30,433 nt of DNA from Deltaproteobacteria bacterium (GTDB taxonomy: Bacteria; Desulfobacterota; Syntrophia; Syntrophales; Smithellaceae): the NCBI GenBank assembly GCA_009668925.1, contig SBEK01000021.1, positions 1-30,433 of the forward strand, in the 5' to 3' direction. The position numbers and the translations under genes are program-made. The notes under the pieces are model-generated. The model was not told the DNA's origin. It saw only the letters and a program-made list of their open reading frames with translations, and did not search any database. This document shows positions 17,301 through 22,957 of the stretch, piece after piece. Within the stretch, counting starts at the first letter, position 1; every line of letters begins with the position of its first letter.

Positions 17301-17485
17301 TTAAAGGCGACGGATGGACTGTCGATGCGGAATTCTTTCGGAACATAAGAATCCGGAAGCAGCAGGTCCTGATAGACGGGTGTAATATTGAGCTTGGCCG
17401 GGGAAGGCGGGGCCTCGGCCTTGAGGACGGACGCAGTCACGAGCAGCATCAACCCGATCAAATTTGCATAAACTTTAAACCTCAC
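14339..17485 (-). CDS. Large exported protein of unknown function (1048 aa)
   Basis: It begins with a signal peptide (about 1-24, ending LKAEA). An extracytoplasmic beta-rich region follows (about 30-235), then a polar linker (240-278), a hydrophobic segment fit to span a membrane (about 283-306) and a long, mostly helical, charged C-terminal region (310-1048). Two copies of a short motif, NEEGLIWSSQKGAFV (362-376) and NERGEVWSSLSGGYV (397-411), lie just after the membrane segment. No enzyme motif was recognised. The alternating region from about 560 to 760 recalls the linker parts of large secreted or polymorphic toxin-like proteins, a weak resemblance. Translation starts at GTG in a GTGA overlap with the upstream gene's stop, with GGAGG 7 nt upstream, so the two are translationally coupled. 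The next gene encodes a zinc-ribbon protein. Confidence 0.85.
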   Translation of the reverse strand: MRFKVYANLIGLMLLVTASVLKAEAPPSPAKLNITPVYQDLLLPDSYVPKEFRIDSPSVAFNPSNPPRKSGYSQFFLIEVPHPSMGGKISVSSNADDWIRVSISQMRVYPLAQDAKSYFAYITYSSSFSRKVDLGDEALFRPWREEPWKPNRNMLDKTTHQWDYRSTDGVVRIGRVIFYIGVRGNLEIDRVDADTGKGFVSYQGSITLKECPTREELDGKMRQFVDGIRSYADAMGWMKDEDVKKKQPSAAVSTSKKTSDAKPGAGDSSPTGDGRSIPEFTPAQLAAASSLAGGAALVGALLLMGVSGVGREDVVQAIRDLLRGSIPADSFDAWKQKYEALGWKYNVTKGVATFDPVDGCRNEEGLIWSSQKGAFVRPDTPVAAASVNAIPKDGDVNERGEVWSSLSGGYVDRKTFDQDLTAAKHIKDVNAGINTQSDAVAQNLGHAWADSRQKLEDARETGKYVDLCGRLADHFGTTEEKTWCLDFINRHAKAGPDGYGIDPETARQMYSGLKKQMYTSGQILNLAETQYQTSVSNELEKKTRVAAQIRDNAARVNRVLAKFDPTGTGGKIIDFQQSVYGAIDGYEKGGLAGAAESAMLTVADNYTQGYASGNYTALKEAYAEHGISDDSLASRLARANFDTANNKYNVLDHVGKAANNILEGEYGAAFDSTIDAFDAKDSLKDDYGKAKEWATGQKVAAPDKMSVPPADTVPDTTSAGEKSLGTMRRESFDKTRVSFENQTKMMQELNRAADIPDPDRRQAELIRIRNSDPSAYNVVKKELHPETARVITETNKNLSDKIVERQAQILSEKGFTPEVRLTGKAGGADTDGQWTLTNSDGNVLPDQETKTQAQAALKQASDEILEPLGTNADEMGHKIMNDSREKFDADPDALGIESRDGRLVGGKLVTEGHAKTGDHWKETAARRAAAAPQDRISSEAMTKTNAASLGEVMKTKTEHLDEIARSKGGVTESNMRDMAREITKTDQRTFLAMADKAGVKPTPEYRDLMQKLKLVSDGDISSDHLPPVREIDRIIAENVGMLKDALKE

Positions 17486-18087
17486 GGGCGCACCTCCAGA
17501 CGCCTGGAGATAAAGCCGCGGGCGTTCACGTAACGTTTAATCAGCCCCATCGAGTTGCCGATGGTTAACCCCATGCCGAAAAAGCTGAACAGCGCGGCGG
17601 AGTGCGGCGTTCGATAGCCGAGAATCCCGAACAGCTGAGGGATGGCGATCGAAAGCGCCCAGATGACGAGGGACCAGAGCGTCCCGCGGATCTGGATAAT
17701 CTCCCGATCGACAAAAAGCAGGTTGCTGAGCGACCAGCCGATGCCGACCGCAAAGCCAATGCAGGCGGCGATTGTGGCCATGAGTTTGGAAACGGGAGAG
17801 CCGGTTATCCAGAAGAAAAAGAGGGTGCAAGTCACGCTGATCAGAGCGGTCAGGGCTAGCATCCACGGCGATAAGCGTTTGGCCCTGCGGAATGTGAGGA
17901 GCATGACGATGACCGAGACTGCAAAAAGCAAGGTGCCTATCAGTCCGGCGATACGGAACAACAACTTGCCCGACCTGTCGATCAGCAGCAGAATCAGGGC
18001 GCCAATCAGAAGGGAACCGCCAATAATGAGCCATCGCCAAAGAAGACGCTTAAAATTCAATCTCATCACCCGAAAAAGATAACTCAT
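17482..18087 (-). CDS. Polytopic membrane protein of unknown function
   Basis: A 201-aa protein with about six membrane segments (roughly 18-36, 43-62, 74-94, 101-122, 137-157, 164-182) and a positively charged N-terminus, so an inner-membrane location is clear. No transporter or enzyme motif is visible. It is the first gene of the minus-strand operon. A good sigma-70 promoter lies at 18146-18174, about 52 nt before the expected start of translation. No strong ribosome site stands before the ATG. Its stop overlaps the start of the 1048-aa gene as GTGA, tying production of the two proteins together. It may anchor or export the large partner; that is inference from coupling alone. Confidence 0.8.
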   Translation of the reverse strand: MSYLFRVMRLNFKRLLWRWLIIGGSLLIGALILLLIDRSGKLLFRIAGLIGTLLFAVSVIVMLLTFRRAKRLSPWMLALTALISVTCTLFFFWITGSPVSKLMATIAACIGFAVGIGWSLSNLLFVDREIIQIRGTLWSLVIWALSIAIPQLFGILGYRTPHSAALFSFFGMGLTIGNSMGLIKRYVNARGFISRRLEVRP

Positions 18088-18145
18088 GACGGCGTTTTGA
18101 TATCAAACTGAAATAGCCTGATAAAAACCCACTCTCATTTAAAAA

Positions 18146-18174
18146 AGCATAAATAGGTTATGATGGTATGTCAA
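18146..18174 (-). promoter_or_regulatory. Sigma-70 promoter of the membrane-protein operon
   Basis: On the minus strand TTGACA (plus 18169-18174) is followed after 17 bp by TATGCT (plus 18146-18151). The -35 is perfect and the -10 matches four of six. It faces the 18087 gene and lies within 40 bp of the left repeat of the RAYT element. Confidence 0.65.
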
Positions 18175-18176
18175 TC

Positions 18177-18209
18177 TGAAAAATAGTGAAAAATAGGTGA
18201 AAAATAGGG
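18177..18209 (+). repeat. Triple TGAAAAATAG tandem repeat
   Basis: Three direct copies run head to tail: TGAAAAATAG, TGAAAAATAGG and TGAAAAATAGGG, each gaining one G. The last copy runs into the left inverted repeat of the RAYT element at 18207. Confidence 0.7.
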
Positions 18210-19295
18210 ACGCCCTTAAGTTATTAAGTTGACCTAATGAACCTTTCGCTGTAGGAGACGAGGCATGCCTAGATCAGCGAGACTTGATGCCCCCGGGGTC
18301 TTACATCACATCATGATCCGCGGGATAGAGCGCAGAAAGATATTTCGAGATAATGACGACCGGAACGAGTTACTGGCCCGCCTCGAAAAGCTTCTTCCTT
18401 TGACCGGTACGACCTGTTATGCATGGGCGCTGCTTCCTAATCACGCCCATTTTCTTTTCCGCACCGGCAAGGTGCCCATTGCCACACTGATGAGAAGACT
18501 CCTTACCGGTTATGCTGTCTATTTCAATCATCGGCACAAACGCACCGGGCAACTCTTTCAGAATCGTTATAAATCGATCCTCTGCCAGGAGGACGCTTAT
18601 TTGACTGAATTGGTGCGATACATTCATTTAAATCCACTCAGAGCGGGACTTGTAAAAAGTCTTGAGGCACTTCATCATTATTCTTATTGCGGACACGGCA
18701 GCCTGCTTTGCGATATAAAGAGAGACTGGCAGGATACTGATTACGTCCTCGGCTATTTCGGGAAGCAGCGTTCCAGCGCAAGGAAACGCTACGATCATTT
18801 CGTATCAGAGGGAGCCCTTCAGGGACGCAGAGATGATCTGATGGGCGGTGGACTGATCCGGAGCCTGGGGGGCTGGTCGTCAATCAAAAAAAGTCATCTT
18901 GAAGGCAGGCATATCAAGAGTGATGAAAGGATCCTTGGCGATGGAGATTTTGTCGACTCGTTGCTTTCTGCGGCTGGTGAAAAAGTTGAACGTCATTACG
19001 CAGTAAAACGTGCCGGTTACGATCTGGAGAAGACCGCGAAGAGAGCGGCGGGTATATGCGCTGTGGAACCGGAAGACATTTTTTCCGGAAGCAAACAAAA
19101 GATAAAAGTGCAGGCAAGGAGTTTGTTTTGTTATTGGGCGTCCCGTGAGTTGGGGATTTCCCATACCGAATTGGCTAGGCGGCTGGGGGTAAGTGTGCCG
19201 GCTGTCAGCTACGCGGTTGAGCGAGGTGGATTGATCGCTAAAGAGCATGAATATCAGCTAATTAATATAGTATCTTAATAACTTAAGGGCGTCCC
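18207..19295 (+). mobile_element. RAYT element bounded by perfect 22-bp inverted repeats
   Basis: The left arm at 18207-18228 (starts GGGACGCCCTTAAG) and the right arm at 19274-19295 (ends CTTAAGGGCGTCCC) are exact reverse complements over 22 bp and enclose one transposase gene. Members of the IS200/IS605 superfamily normally lack long terminal inverted repeats, so these are probably the REP-like hairpin partners of this RAYT. Part of the motif recurs at 10692 and 19841. No target duplication was apparent. Confidence 0.75.
18265..19278 (+). CDS. REP-associated tyrosine transposase (RAYT, Y1/HUH family)
   Basis: A 337-aa protein with an N-terminal Y1 transposase domain (1-130). The HUH motif is H60-A-H62 (NHAHFLF), and the likely nucleophile is Y119 in ELVRYIHLNPLRAG. 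The C-terminal part carries a DnaA-like helix-turn-helix (about 300-330: HTELARRLGVSVPAVSYAVERGG), a form common in Desulfobacterota and related genomes. Such enzymes cut and rejoin single-stranded DNA at hairpin repeats and are usually single-copy domesticated genes rather than free insertion sequences. AGGAG lies 7 nt before the ATG. The frame is intact. The gene sits between perfect 22-bp inverted repeats, and a frameshifted relic of a related gene lies 7 kb away at 11183. Confidence 0.93.
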   Translation: MPRSARLDAPGVLHHIMIRGIERRKIFRDNDDRNELLARLEKLLPLTGTTCYAWALLPNHAHFLFRTGKVPIATLMRRLLTGYAVYFNHRHKRTGQLFQNRYKSILCQEDAYLTELVRYIHLNPLRAGLVKSLEALHHYSYCGHGSLLCDIKRDWQDTDYVLGYFGKQRSSARKRYDHFVSEGALQGRRDDLMGGGLIRSLGGWSSIKKSHLEGRHIKSDERILGDGDFVDSLLSAAGEKVERHYAVKRAGYDLEKTAKRAAGICAVEPEDIFSGSKQKIKVQARSLFCYWASRELGISHTELARRLGVSVPAVSYAVERGGLIAKEHEYQLINIVS

Positions 19296-19456
19296 CTGAT
19301 GAGGTGTGTTGCCAATTTTATATCTGTACTTTACTCGCTTTGCAAAATGTATTTGGGCAACAGGCCGTTGAATTATCAGTTTATTCATGACACCAGGATC
19401 GGAAAATATGGCGTTAAATCTCTATCCTTAACATTTCATCAGAGCGCTTGACCAGC

Positions 19457-19663
19457 CTACTTCCGGCTCCACACAATTAAAAAGACGACAAACAGGATCA
19501 CATAAAAACCGGCAAAAATCGCGATAAACGCCGGAAGATAAAAAATGAGATCGGGAAATTGAAAGCCGAAGATCCACTTGATCCCATAGGTCACGAGCGT
19601 CAGCAGACCAGCCAGGACAGCCGCATCAATATGCGCATGTTTATGGACACCAAATGAACTCAT
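19457..19663 (-). CDS. Small two-TM membrane protein
   Basis: A 68-aa hypothetical protein. Two hydrophobic helices (about 14-32 and 38-63) follow a short polar, His-containing N-terminus (MSSFGVHKHAHID), and the end is basic (VWSRK). This layout is typical of real small inner-membrane proteins and unlikely for a random frame. The ribosome site is weak (AAGGCAGG well upstream). It matches no family I recognise, and its neighbours give no clue: the RAYT element lies on one side and repeat-rich spacer on the other. Confidence 0.55.
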   Translation of the reverse strand: MSSFGVHKHAHIDAAVLAGLLTLVTYGIKWIFGFQFPDLIFYLPAFIAIFAGFYVILFVVFLIVWSRK

Positions 19664-19840
19664 AAATGGATGCCTGCCTTATTATCCCGGATAACGTATA
19701 ATATCTTTCGCACATTTTGAAGAGTAGCCCTCAATCCGGTGAGGTCTGCTGCTCGAAGACATGGGGCTACAGATGGAGAATGGCAAATCGGCAAAAGAAA
19801 GCAAAGAGAGAAAAGCCGGGCAAATGATTCGGTCAAACTA

Positions 19841-19855
19841 GGGGACGTTCTTAAA
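19841..19855 (+). repeat. Solo GGGGACG-N3-TTAAA element
   Basis: GGGGACGTTCTTAAA matches the outer part of the RAYT-flanking inverted repeats (18207 and 19295) at the GGGGACG core and the TTAA. It lies about 550 bp beyond the right repeat and may be an orphan end. Confidence 0.35.
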
Positions 19856-19877
19856 AATACCAATCGGCTGAAATTCT

Positions 19878-19904
19878 CACCCCGGCCTTTGCCGGGGCAG
19901 GCTG
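19878..19904. repeat. CCCCGGC hairpin repeat, copy 1
   Basis: CACCCCGGC, a 3-nt loop, then GCCGGGG and CAGGCTG. The same 27 bp recurs at 20590-20616 with one mismatch, in the loop. The stem is perfect in both, which suggests a dispersed intergenic hairpin family (REP/BIME-like). Confidence 0.65.
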
Positions 19905-19941
19905 CGTGCCTGACGCCTGAGCAGGAACGCTTGCTTTTCTA

Positions 19942-20430
19942 TCACTCATCCAAAAAGATATCACCGGGGAACATCAGAGCGATGGAAGAATCCGGAACGG
20001 GCCGGGACGCCCAATGATCCCACATGTTTTTTACATATTCGAAAAAGTCGTCATTTCTGGCTTCCACGGGTTTATACGTATCATCATACGCCAAAACAAA
20101 AAATGGATGCTTCGGCTTATACCAAATCGAAAAGATCGGTTTCTCTCCGTTTCTGATTTGGAAGTTCCTTATCTGGAAAGTCCCCAGCAGAGTGTAAGTT
20201 ATTATACAGGCCTCGGAATCGGGCGTGATCCGCCAGATATTGGTCTTGTGTTGAAGAATGAAGGATTTCTCGTCGCGGTGAAAAACGAACCACTTGCCGT
20301 TTTGTTTCCATGCCGTGCCGAATTCCGACACTCCCCAGACCCTGCCCGGGGCGCGCGCTACAGCACCCGTTTCGGTATCGAATTGCATGACCCCATCGCC
20401 AAACCAAAGATGATCGACATACTTTTTCAT
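19942..20430 (-). CDS. Hypothetical protein, 162 aa
   Basis: A soluble protein with no signal peptide or membrane segment, rich in aromatic residues and beta-prone stretches (GRVWGVSEFGTAWKQNGKW, FILQHKTNIWRI, KHPFFVLAYDD). No family is recognised. It contains a tandem repeat of five residues, FQIRN-FQIRN, encoded by two diverged 15-bp units. Its own ribosome site is weak (GGGAG, 12 nt away). A 20-codon frame with a near-perfect ribosome site ends 1 nt before its start (20432-20494), so its translation is probably coupled to that leader. The composition looks like a genuine protein; the function cannot be assigned. Confidence 0.7.
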   Translation of the reverse strand: MKKYVDHLWFGDGVMQFDTETGAVARAPGRVWGVSEFGTAWKQNGKWFVFHRDEKSFILQHKTNIWRITPDSEACIITYTLLGTFQIRNFQIRNGEKPIFSIWYKPKHPFFVLAYDDTYKPVEARNDDFFEYVKNMWDHWASRPVPDSSIALMFPGDIFLDE

Positions 20431-20431
20431 T

Positions 20432-20494
20432 TCAGACGAACTCCCGGCTTGATCTTTTCAATTGGATGACTTTGAATTGTGATTTGTGTATCAT
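20432..20494 (-). CDS. Possible 20-aa leader peptide coupled to the downstream gene
   Basis: AAGGAGGTG (plus 20499-20507) lies at ideal spacing before an ATG that opens a 20-codon frame starting MIHKSQFKVI and ending REFV. Its TGA is separated by a single base from the ATG of the 162-aa gene, in a different frame. Termination here would deliver ribosomes to the weak start below. The peptide is basic and has no recognised motif. It may be only a translational coupling device. Confidence 0.5.
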   Translation of the reverse strand: MIHKSQFKVIQLKRSSREFV

Positions 20495-20589
20495 TTTACA
20501 CCTCCTTGAGAAATAATGAAAAGGAATTATTAACGGTCCAGGAGGGCACGCGTCGATCGGCGCGGCAATCCCACCCACGGAAAGAACGC

Positions 20590-20616
20590 CACCCCGGCCT
20601 TCGCCGGGGCAGGCTG
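20590..20616. repeat. CCCCGGC hairpin repeat, copy 2
   Basis: This is the same 27-bp unit as at 19878-19904, with CTTCG rather than CTTTG in the loop. Both copies lie in spacers flanking the 162-aa hypothetical gene and are in the same orientation. Confidence 0.65.
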
Positions 20617-20642
20617 TTTCTGAGAGATGGTGTTCGCAATAC

Positions 20643-20686
20643 AGCCGGGTGGAATCGGCAATGACGGCAGTCGATTCCACCCGGCT
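20643..20686. repeat. Perfect 15-bp inverted repeat
   Basis: AGCCGGGTGGAATCG (20643-20657) and its exact complement (20672-20686) surround a 14-nt loop. A pyrimidine-rich tail, TTCCCTTTGTCC, follows on the plus strand, so it could terminate rightward transcripts. With the adjacent CCCCGGC hairpin it may instead form one composite repeat. Confidence 0.6.
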
Positions 20687-20989
20687 TTCCCTTTGTCCTT
20701 GCAAAATATTACAAAGTAGACATAATTAACCAACATGATAATTTTATATCCTTGGATAAAAAGCCGATTCTGTTTCATGAATCATAACCGATTCATCAAC
20801 GTCTGCTCCTGATGGATCCGTGGCGCTTATGGAATGCGCAGATTTTGATTTTGAATCGATGTTGGACCGTTCCGGTTCGGTCTGCAAGGCGGAACCGGCT
20901 GAAGTTGAATCAGTCTGAAGGTCGGCAACAAGCCGGCGTCATCAAGAATTTCTACAAAGAAATCTGACAAGATTGCACGGGAGGTAGAT

Positions 20990-21229
20990 ATGGATGTTCG
21001 GGACATGAAAGGCAATCCGGGAATCTGGGAAAAATTATCGTGGGCGGATATGAGCAGTCAGGAACAGGAATCCTGGAGCGTTCTGGGCTGGAGGCAGGAT
21101 AAATGGGATAAGAACGAGGCGCCCGCCAGCGCCAATAAGCTCTGGAAGGAGTTGACCTTTCGGGAACAAAGCGCCGCGATCAATCTCGGATTTACCGAGG
21201 ATATGTGGAATAATTTTGAGGATGAATAA
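20990..21229 (+). CDS. Small acidic protein with two internal repeats
   Basis: A 79-aa soluble protein preceded by a strong GGAGG site 5 nt before the ATG. It is built from two copies of one motif: W13 to W39 (WEKLSWADMSSQEQESWSVL..W) and W52 to W73 (WKELTFREQSAAINLGFTEDMW). Both show the pattern W-x2-L-[ST]-[FW], then EQ, then L-G-[FW], and end in W, which suggests a pair of small helical hairpins. It is tryptophan-rich (seven Trp). No named family comes to mind. The region around it is repeat-rich and offers no operon partner. It is a real gene on ribosome-site and repeat evidence; its function is unknown. Confidence 0.75.
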   Translation: MDVRDMKGNPGIWEKLSWADMSSQEQESWSVLGWRQDKWDKNEAPASANKLWKELTFREQSAAINLGFTEDMWNNFEDE

Positions 21230-21642
21230 TGGTGTTCGGGGCTTTGCTGAGCCGGACATCTTTCTTCCGGATCCATCATGCTGATTGATCCCTGTATTTT
21301 GTCATTGAACCGACGTGAAGCCTTCCGGTTCGATCTATAAAATTGAACCAGCACAAGAGCCGGCCAGATATGCTCACCCGCCTGACTGCTTGAAATGCAG
21401 AGCGCCTGATAGAGCGGGTAGATTTCACCGGCTTCCCCCGAGCAAAATCACTGCCCAGCTCATTTTCCTGCAATTCCTGCTCCTCTGTTTTGTTATTTTA
21501 TGCTACATTATAAAGCAGGTGCCGATGAAATAAGATAGCGTCGCCGGGAAACCGGCCGGTAAGACGAAAAGCGTCTTTGGCCGTCAGGAGAAGCTATCCA
21601 TTTCATACCCGATTCTGAATGACTGGAGGACTACACTGACCG
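21230..21642 (+). other. Intergenic region upstream of the PAS protein
   Basis: About 410 bp without a supported gene. The first 280 bp show only short imperfect dyads. AT-rich sequence around 21490-21515 could hold a promoter, but no good -35/-10 pair was found. A structured leader candidate occupies 21534-21598, and GGAGG lies 13 nt before the ATG at 21643. Confidence 0.5.
21534..21598 (+). ncRNA. Structured 5' leader candidate
   Basis: GATAGC (21534-21539) pairs with GCTATC (21593-21598) to close a 65-nt domain. Inside are CCGG-GAAA-CCGG (21544-21555), a GNRA-tetraloop hairpin, and AAGACG-AAAAG-CGTCTT (21561-21577), with GGCC/GGCC able to extend the second stem. A closed multi-helix junction in an mRNA leader resembles a riboswitch aptamer. 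It lies about 45 nt before the PAS-protein start. It did not match a riboswitch class by eye. Confidence 0.4.
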
Positions 21643-22686
21643 ATGGCCGAAAAGCCTACCTGCCAAGATTTGGAACAGAAAATCAAACTGCTCGAAGAAG
21701 AATCCCGCAAAGGCAAACAAGCCGAAGCGGCGCTGCGGGAGAGCGAGCAGCGGTATCGGACCGTCGTCGAGAATGCCAATGAAGGGATTAATATTGCTCA
21801 GGACGGACGGCTCGTTTATATGAATCCGAAGCTGGCCGAGATGACCGGACACCCGTTTGAGGAAGTGGCCATCAGGCCGTTTGCCGATTTCATTCATCCC
21901 GACGACCGGGCCATGGTGATGGATCGATATTGGCGGAGACTGGCCGGCCAAAGCAGCCCCGAATCTTATGAATACAGAACCATCAACAAGGCCGGCCAGG
22001 TTATTTGGCTCAATGTTTCAACGAAGAAGATTGAGTGGAACAACAAGCCGGCAACACTCAATCTGCTGACGGACATCACCGCCCGCAAGGAGGCCCAAGA
22101 GGCGCTGCAGGGACGGATCAGGGAATTGAACTGCCTGTACTCGATCACGGAGCTTGTCAACAAGACGGAACGGATTGAGGATATCTATCAAGGCGCCGCC
22201 GACCTGATGGTTTATGGCGTCAACTGTCCCGAAATCACCTGCGCACGGATTAAGGTCCGGGGTCAGGAATTCAAAACAGCCAATTTTGCGGAAACACCCT
22301 GGAAGATGTCCGCCGTCCTGCTCAGCGAGCCGTCAGGTTGGGTGGAGATATGCCGTCTGAAAGAGATGCCGCAAAAAGACGAGGGGCCTTTCCTGATAGA
22401 AGAACGCAGCTTGCTCAATGCTGTAGCCGAGCGCCTGGGGAGAGTGTCCGAACGCAAGAAGTATGAAAAAGAGCGGGAGATTCTGATCGAAGAGCTGCAA
22501 GAAGCGCTTTCGGAGATCAAGCAACTAAGCGGGCTGCTTCCGATCTGTTCATCCTGCAAAAAAATACGCAACGATAAAGACTCCTGGGAACAAATCGAGG
22601 TGTACATCAGGGATCATTCGGATGCCGAATTTACCCATGGCCTCTGTCCCGAATGCGCAAAAAAGATTTATCCGGAATTTTTATAA
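21643..22686 (+). CDS. PAS-domain signalling protein with C-terminal Cys-rich tail
   Basis: A 347-aa cytoplasmic protein. A short coiled coil (1-30) leads to a PAS domain with its PAC segment (about 33-150: RYRTVVENANEGINIAQDG...NLLTDITARKEAQE). A region resembling a degenerate GAF domain follows (165-275), then a second coiled coil (276-298). The end has two Cys pairs, C302/C305 (LPICSSCKKIRND) and C335/C338 (GLCPECAKK), a tail I know from many sensor proteins of Desulfobacterota and likely zinc-binding. There is no histidine kinase, GGDEF or other output domain, so it may signal through protein contact. A stop just upstream in the same frame fixes the ATG. A structured leader candidate precedes it. 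Confidence 0.88.
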   Translation: MAEKPTCQDLEQKIKLLEEESRKGKQAEAALRESEQRYRTVVENANEGINIAQDGRLVYMNPKLAEMTGHPFEEVAIRPFADFIHPDDRAMVMDRYWRRLAGQSSPESYEYRTINKAGQVIWLNVSTKKIEWNNKPATLNLLTDITARKEAQEALQGRIRELNCLYSITELVNKTERIEDIYQGAADLMVYGVNCPEITCARIKVRGQEFKTANFAETPWKMSAVLLSEPSGWVEICRLKEMPQKDEGPFLIEERSLLNAVAERLGRVSERKKYEKEREILIEELQEALSEIKQLSGLLPICSSCKKIRNDKDSWEQIEVYIRDHSDAEFTHGLCPECAKKIYPEFL

Positions 22687-22957
22687 AAAGAAAAAACGGA
22701 TGGAGGCCATCACCGCCGCTTCTTCCCGGTCCGCAAAAAAACAGGACGCCCGAAAAGATGCGCTGCAGACGCCGCCCGGTGGCGGGGGACGAGAGGAACC
22801 CGCATGCAGCAGGTGTGATGAAAGACAGATACGAAAATAAATGGGAAAAAATCAGAAAGATTCGCCGCCGGGGTCGTGAGAGTTACCGCTAAAAACATCG
22901 CGCCGTGAAGGAAAGCGCTGTCCATGCTTTCCGTTGCCTGCGCCCAGGGAGGAATGG

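Larger units (their letters stand above)
20495..20989. other. Intergenic region with hairpin repeats
   Basis: About 500 bp with no supported gene other than the leader at its left edge. It holds the second CCCCGGC hairpin (20590-20616), a perfect 15-bp inverted repeat (20643-20686), and a 7-bp stem CCGGTTC/GAACCGG (20872-20878 and 20892-20898) within the leader of the 79-aa gene. No clear promoter was identified. Confidence 0.6.

Noticed and set aside
21534..21598. Assignment of the structured leader to the GEMM (c-di-GMP/cGAMP) riboswitch class
   Set aside because: Only short fragments resemble the consensus and the internal stem between them is missing, so only an unclassified structured leader is reported.
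22687..22957. Open frames between the PAS gene and the PQQ-like gene
   Set aside because: They are Arg/Pro-rich, overlap each other in several frames and lack ribosome sites. Nothing else is visible in this 271-bp spacer.
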